Below are positions 60,700 to 64,000 of a DNA stretch of 64,000 nucleotides, piece after piece. A program made the translations under genes and the position numbers. How positions within the stretch are numbered: the first letter of the stretch is position 1; each line of letters opens with the position of its first letter. The stretch is from Semisulcospira habei (taxonomy: Eukaryota > Mollusca > Gastropoda > Semisulcospiridae), in contig BTPG01000007.1 in assembly GCA_036245525.1 (NCBI GenBank), positions 163,498,894 through 163,562,893 on the forward strand. The letters run 5' to 3'. The notes under the pieces are model-generated. The model worked only from the letters and a program-made list of their open reading frames with translations, was not told the origin of the DNA and did not search any database.

Positions 60700-60860
60700 C
60701 AGACGGAGAAACGAAACGAAACATTTCGTCGAAATGTCCGCATTTCAGACATTTCTTCAACATTTCACCGTTTCACGAAATGCGAAACGACACATTTCAC
60801 AAAATAGAATCTGTCTCTATTTTGCGAAACATTTCGCCGAAACATTTCTACCGTTGCCCA
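60700..60860. repeat. Cluster of GAAACATTTCG words
   Basis: GAAACATTTCG, CATTTCGTCGAAATG and related words recur in both orientations. Likely the centre of a palindromic element. Confidence 0.55.
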
Positions 60861-61273
60861 ATCAGCGTCGTCCGCTGCCAATCTGACGTCATTCAAGCCC
60901 AAACACTGAAGATAGCAACGGTAAAGCGATGCCGTTGAATCAGGTCTATTATGGCTAGAATTGCGTGATGTGACGCAGGATTCTGTAAGATTTAACTTGA
61001 AGCGGAGAAATCATTTTCGAAATGGAATCTATCAAGTATCATCACTAAAGTACCACCAAAATAAGATTATAGGCCGTCAGTTTTCTGAATCCCACTTTCA
61101 TCGGCTGCTCTGCTAATCCGCCGATGGCGGCTATCGCTTCGAGACCGCGGCATCCTCGATTCACTTCAACAAGCCCTGTTTTCGCATTCAAAAGCGCTAA
61201 CGTTTATTCGATATGGTCGTAATTTCACTTTAATTGTGTAAGTGAAGGCACACATGTCTTATATGTTTAGTTT

Positions 61274-62097
61274 TTAAACGTCAATAGTCAGAAATATGAC
61301 CCGATATCCACCGACACAAACCAGAGCATGCGTCAGTGAAGACTTACTTCCCCTGTACCAATCGAAATGACTTTTCACCGCGTTTCTACGTGTGCGGAGG
61401 AGGCATTTCGATGCATTGAAAATGTTTCGTTTCTTGTAGTCCAGCAGCTTTTCGCAATTTCTGCAGTCTAAGTAGTTCGTCAAAAGAGTAACAATGGTTT
61501 GCAGGTACGAAACGAAAGTACTAATGCCATATAGTTTATGCATGGCAACAATATTTGTCCTTAGGATGGAGACATTTTTGTAGAAGTGTTTTTCGAAAGC
61601 TATTTTTCGACGTGAGGGAACCAGTCCTCGTACACCGCCCGGATAAGGTGCAAGACATTTTTTGTGCATAACATTAAAAATTTCAAGCATACAAGTTACA
61701 AGTTTATTCCAGTGAGTAAATTAAAATCATCAGCAAGTAAACATGCATACATATATACGATAAAATAAGTTTTAAAATATTATTTTTAATGCGGTAAGCA
61801 TGGTCGCGTCGCTAGTTTCAAAATGGCGGTCAGCGAGAAGCCTTCTAAAGAAGTCAATCAGACGCGCACGGTTGATGAAGCTTTACTTTGCTCCTGAATT
61901 GAAACAGAGATTATTTTCGATTTGAACATCTTATCAACGTCAAATACGTTATTTTTCCTGGTCTTGAAAACAGCCTTTTCCATAGAACTCAGTCTTTTGT
62001 GGGAGGAAAGCATATCGAAAGTAAACTCCCTTTGTGCATGTTGTGCAATGTGTCTGCCGACCATCTTCAACATTCTTTGGCCGGATACAACATGCAT
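61274..62097 (-). other. Two unassigned minus-strand ORFs (138 and 79 codons)
   Basis: 61690-61274 begins MLEIFNVMHKKCLAPYPGG and contains DCRNCEKLLDYKK. 62097-61858 begins MHVVSGQRMLKMVG. Neither belongs to a family I recognise. They could be remnants of one transposon gene or chance frames. Confidence 0.25.
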
Positions 62098-62732
62098 GTT
62101 GTTCGTCTGTTTTTCAGCCTAACGGCTCTAAGTGCAGGTCTGCTCTTTTTTTATTTATTTTATTAGTGGAGATGGGATTTTTAACTGGTCAAGCACACTC
62201 GTATCCGACTGGTCTTAAGCACAAGCCAGGCAGAGTGAAATCCATATCCGAACCGTTTCCATCAAAATCACCATGTTCAGCTAAACACCTAAATATAAAA
62301 TTTTAGTTTTTGCAACCAATTCAACCAATCCGCACTCAAGTACTCACAAGGACTCTTATGATTAAGCTTTATCACGACTGCATGAGACACAATACAGATA
62401 GTAGCCCTCTCTATTATATTACATGTTTTATTTATTTATTTTTATTGATTCATGTATGTATTCACTTACATATTTATTTATTATTTATCCTTTTAATTAT
62501 GGATGGAAGGAATTCCTTGATACACATGATCACTATAGTGGTATGGTTGTGGTCACCAAGGAGAGGAAATTTGTTTTCAATATGCATACATCTGTGCATA
62601 TTCATAATCTATCCTTTACTTAACATGCATATTTATAGGTCCCAGGTATCCCCAACTTATTTTATTAATTTATTATTGTTTTGTTTGTTTGTTTGTTTGT
62701 GATGTATGTTTGCACATACACATCAGCATAAA

Positions 62733-63105
62733 ATGATTGATTGTACATTGTTTAACGTCCTGACAACAACAAGACTTTCTCAGGACGTGCCTGCACTGCT
62801 TGTGAAAAAACCCAAACTAAACAGAATATTGAATGTATGTCGCCAGCTGGTCTAATACACTAAATAAACCTAACTAGACCCTTTAGCAACACACATCCAA
62901 TATCAAGAGCTACAAGCAGTGCAGACAGTAGGAAGAGTTTAAAAAAGGTAAATACTGGTGAATGTACCAAGGGTAGACAGAAACACACGCCCCTGAATAG
63001 AGGGGAAAACCCACCCTGTGGGGCTGACCAGGGTCACCCTGGGAACTAAAAAGTAGTTAACCCCGCCCAAGTCCCCCAGGGTAGACCTGGGTGGGGGACA
63101 TCAGC
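62733..63105 (-). mobile_element. S2 short element
   Basis: ATGATTGATTGTACATTGTT then TTAACGTCCTGACAACAACA through AAGTCCCCCAGGGTAGACC. Matches 52797-53184. Confidence 0.85.
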
Positions 63106-63486
63106 ATACAAGATGAGAACATACATATACATATATGATGTGAACATAACAGGTACACATATGGTAATAGGTGCATACCACCCGCTCCCCACCCCACATA
63201 CAAAACCACAGAACAAACATCTGTGCATGTTCATAATATATCCTTTACTTGGTATTCATATGTCCTAGTTATTTAAATTATTACTTATTTTTATTTGTTT
63301 GAAAAGTAGGTTTTGTTCATATGCTGATGTTCACATACACATATATGGTAATACTGCCCACTCCCAACCCCACTCCACAACCAGAGAACACCAACCAAAC
63401 GACACTTACATCTGTGCATGTTCATAATCTATCCTTTACTGAGCATTCATATGTCCAAGGTATCTTGTCTTACTTTATCTTTTTTA

Positions 63487-63540
63487 TTTAACCGCCATGA
63501 GATGGCATTGGTCGCCTACTCGACATTAAACCCAAATAAG
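63487..63540 (+). repeat. T1 3' tail
   Basis: CCGCCATGAGATGGCATTGG then CGACATTAAACCCAAATA, as at 6805. Confidence 0.6.
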
Positions 63541-63611
63541 TATATATTTAAATTATTTATTTATTTTGTTTGCTTGTAATGAAGGTTTTGTACATACACA
63601 TCAGCAAACAA

Positions 63612-64000
63612 TGATTGATTGATTGTACATTGCTTAACGTCCCGACAGCAACAAGGCTTTCTCAGGACGTGCCTGCACTGCTTGTGAAAAACAAAACTAA
63701 ACAGAAAATTGAATGTATGTCGCCAGCCGGTCAAATACGTTAAATAAACCTACAACATGGGGCCTAAATAAAGCTAAGACCGTCTAGCAACACACATCCA
63801 ACATCAAGAGCTACAGGCAGTGCAGACAGTTGGGAGAGTTTTATAAAGACAAATACAGGTGAATGGACCAAGGGTAGACAGAAACACATGCCCCAGAATA
63901 GAAAGGAAACCCACTCTGTGGGGCTGACCAGGGTGACCCTGGGAACTAAAAAGTACCTAACCCCACCCAAGTCCTCCAGGGCAGACCCGTGTGGGGGCAT
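63612..64000 (-). mobile_element. S2 short element, at the window edge
   Basis: TGATTGATTGATTGTACATT then GCTTAACGTCCCGACAGCAA through GCAGACCCGTGTGGGGG at the last bases. Confidence 0.85.

Overview
This is animal nuclear DNA that is rich in introns, retrotransposons and microsatellites. The standard genetic code, GT-AG introns, RTE- and L2/CR1-type LINEs, tRNA-derived SINEs and dispersed 3' tails ending near GGCGTTAAACCC suggest a lophotrochozoan, most likely a marine gastropod mollusc. That identification is inference and was not checked against a database.

The one host gene I can support lies on the + strand from 5679 to 49827. It encodes a tandem-domain glycoside hydrolase family 1 (GH1) protein of the lactase-phlorizin hydrolase type. 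I resolve 28 exons whose splice phases all agree, giving an open 1750-codon chain. It holds the C-terminal part of one GH1 domain (D1) and then three whole domains (D2, D3, D4). The 5' part of the gene lies upstream of the window. Each domain uses the same eight-exon phase cassette. The last exon of D2 and the first of D3 are fused (24770-25099), a precise intron loss. D1 to D3 keep both catalytic glutamates (the NEP and TENG motifs). D4 has SEP and TANG, so it is probably a pseudoenzyme. The chain stops directly after D4 with no visible membrane anchor, and a poly(A) signal lies at 50236.

The most unusual feature is that at least seven intron/exon borders of this gene carry tandem repeats made from the border itself. 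The clearest is a 23-bp array of about 33 copies that multiplies the donor of exon 16 and stays open in frame with it. Another is a 32-bp array that multiplies the acceptor of exon 8. A third is a duplicated exon-10 donor exactly 66 nt, or 22 codons, downstream in frame.

Layout. 1-5678: LINE endonuclease remnant, SINE and SGNH-like ORF on the minus strand, (CT)n arrays, an L2/CR1 RT remnant and a (TA)n array. 5679-9285: D1 exons, with a LINE-A 3' fragment and a pentanucleotide array in introns. 9599-25099: D2, whose 11.9-kb intron holds a TIR element containing a nearly intact LINE-A with a 12-bp target duplication and a tRNA-like 5' head, then an RTE-like LINE with a 316-bp GATA tail. 24960-36213: D3, with LINE-B (minus strand) in its last intron. 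37707-49827: D4, with an L2-like LINE (minus strand) split by a solo LTR flanked by a 5-bp duplication. 49828-64000: no host gene recognised; TTAA MITEs, SINEs, LINE fragments and minisatellites.
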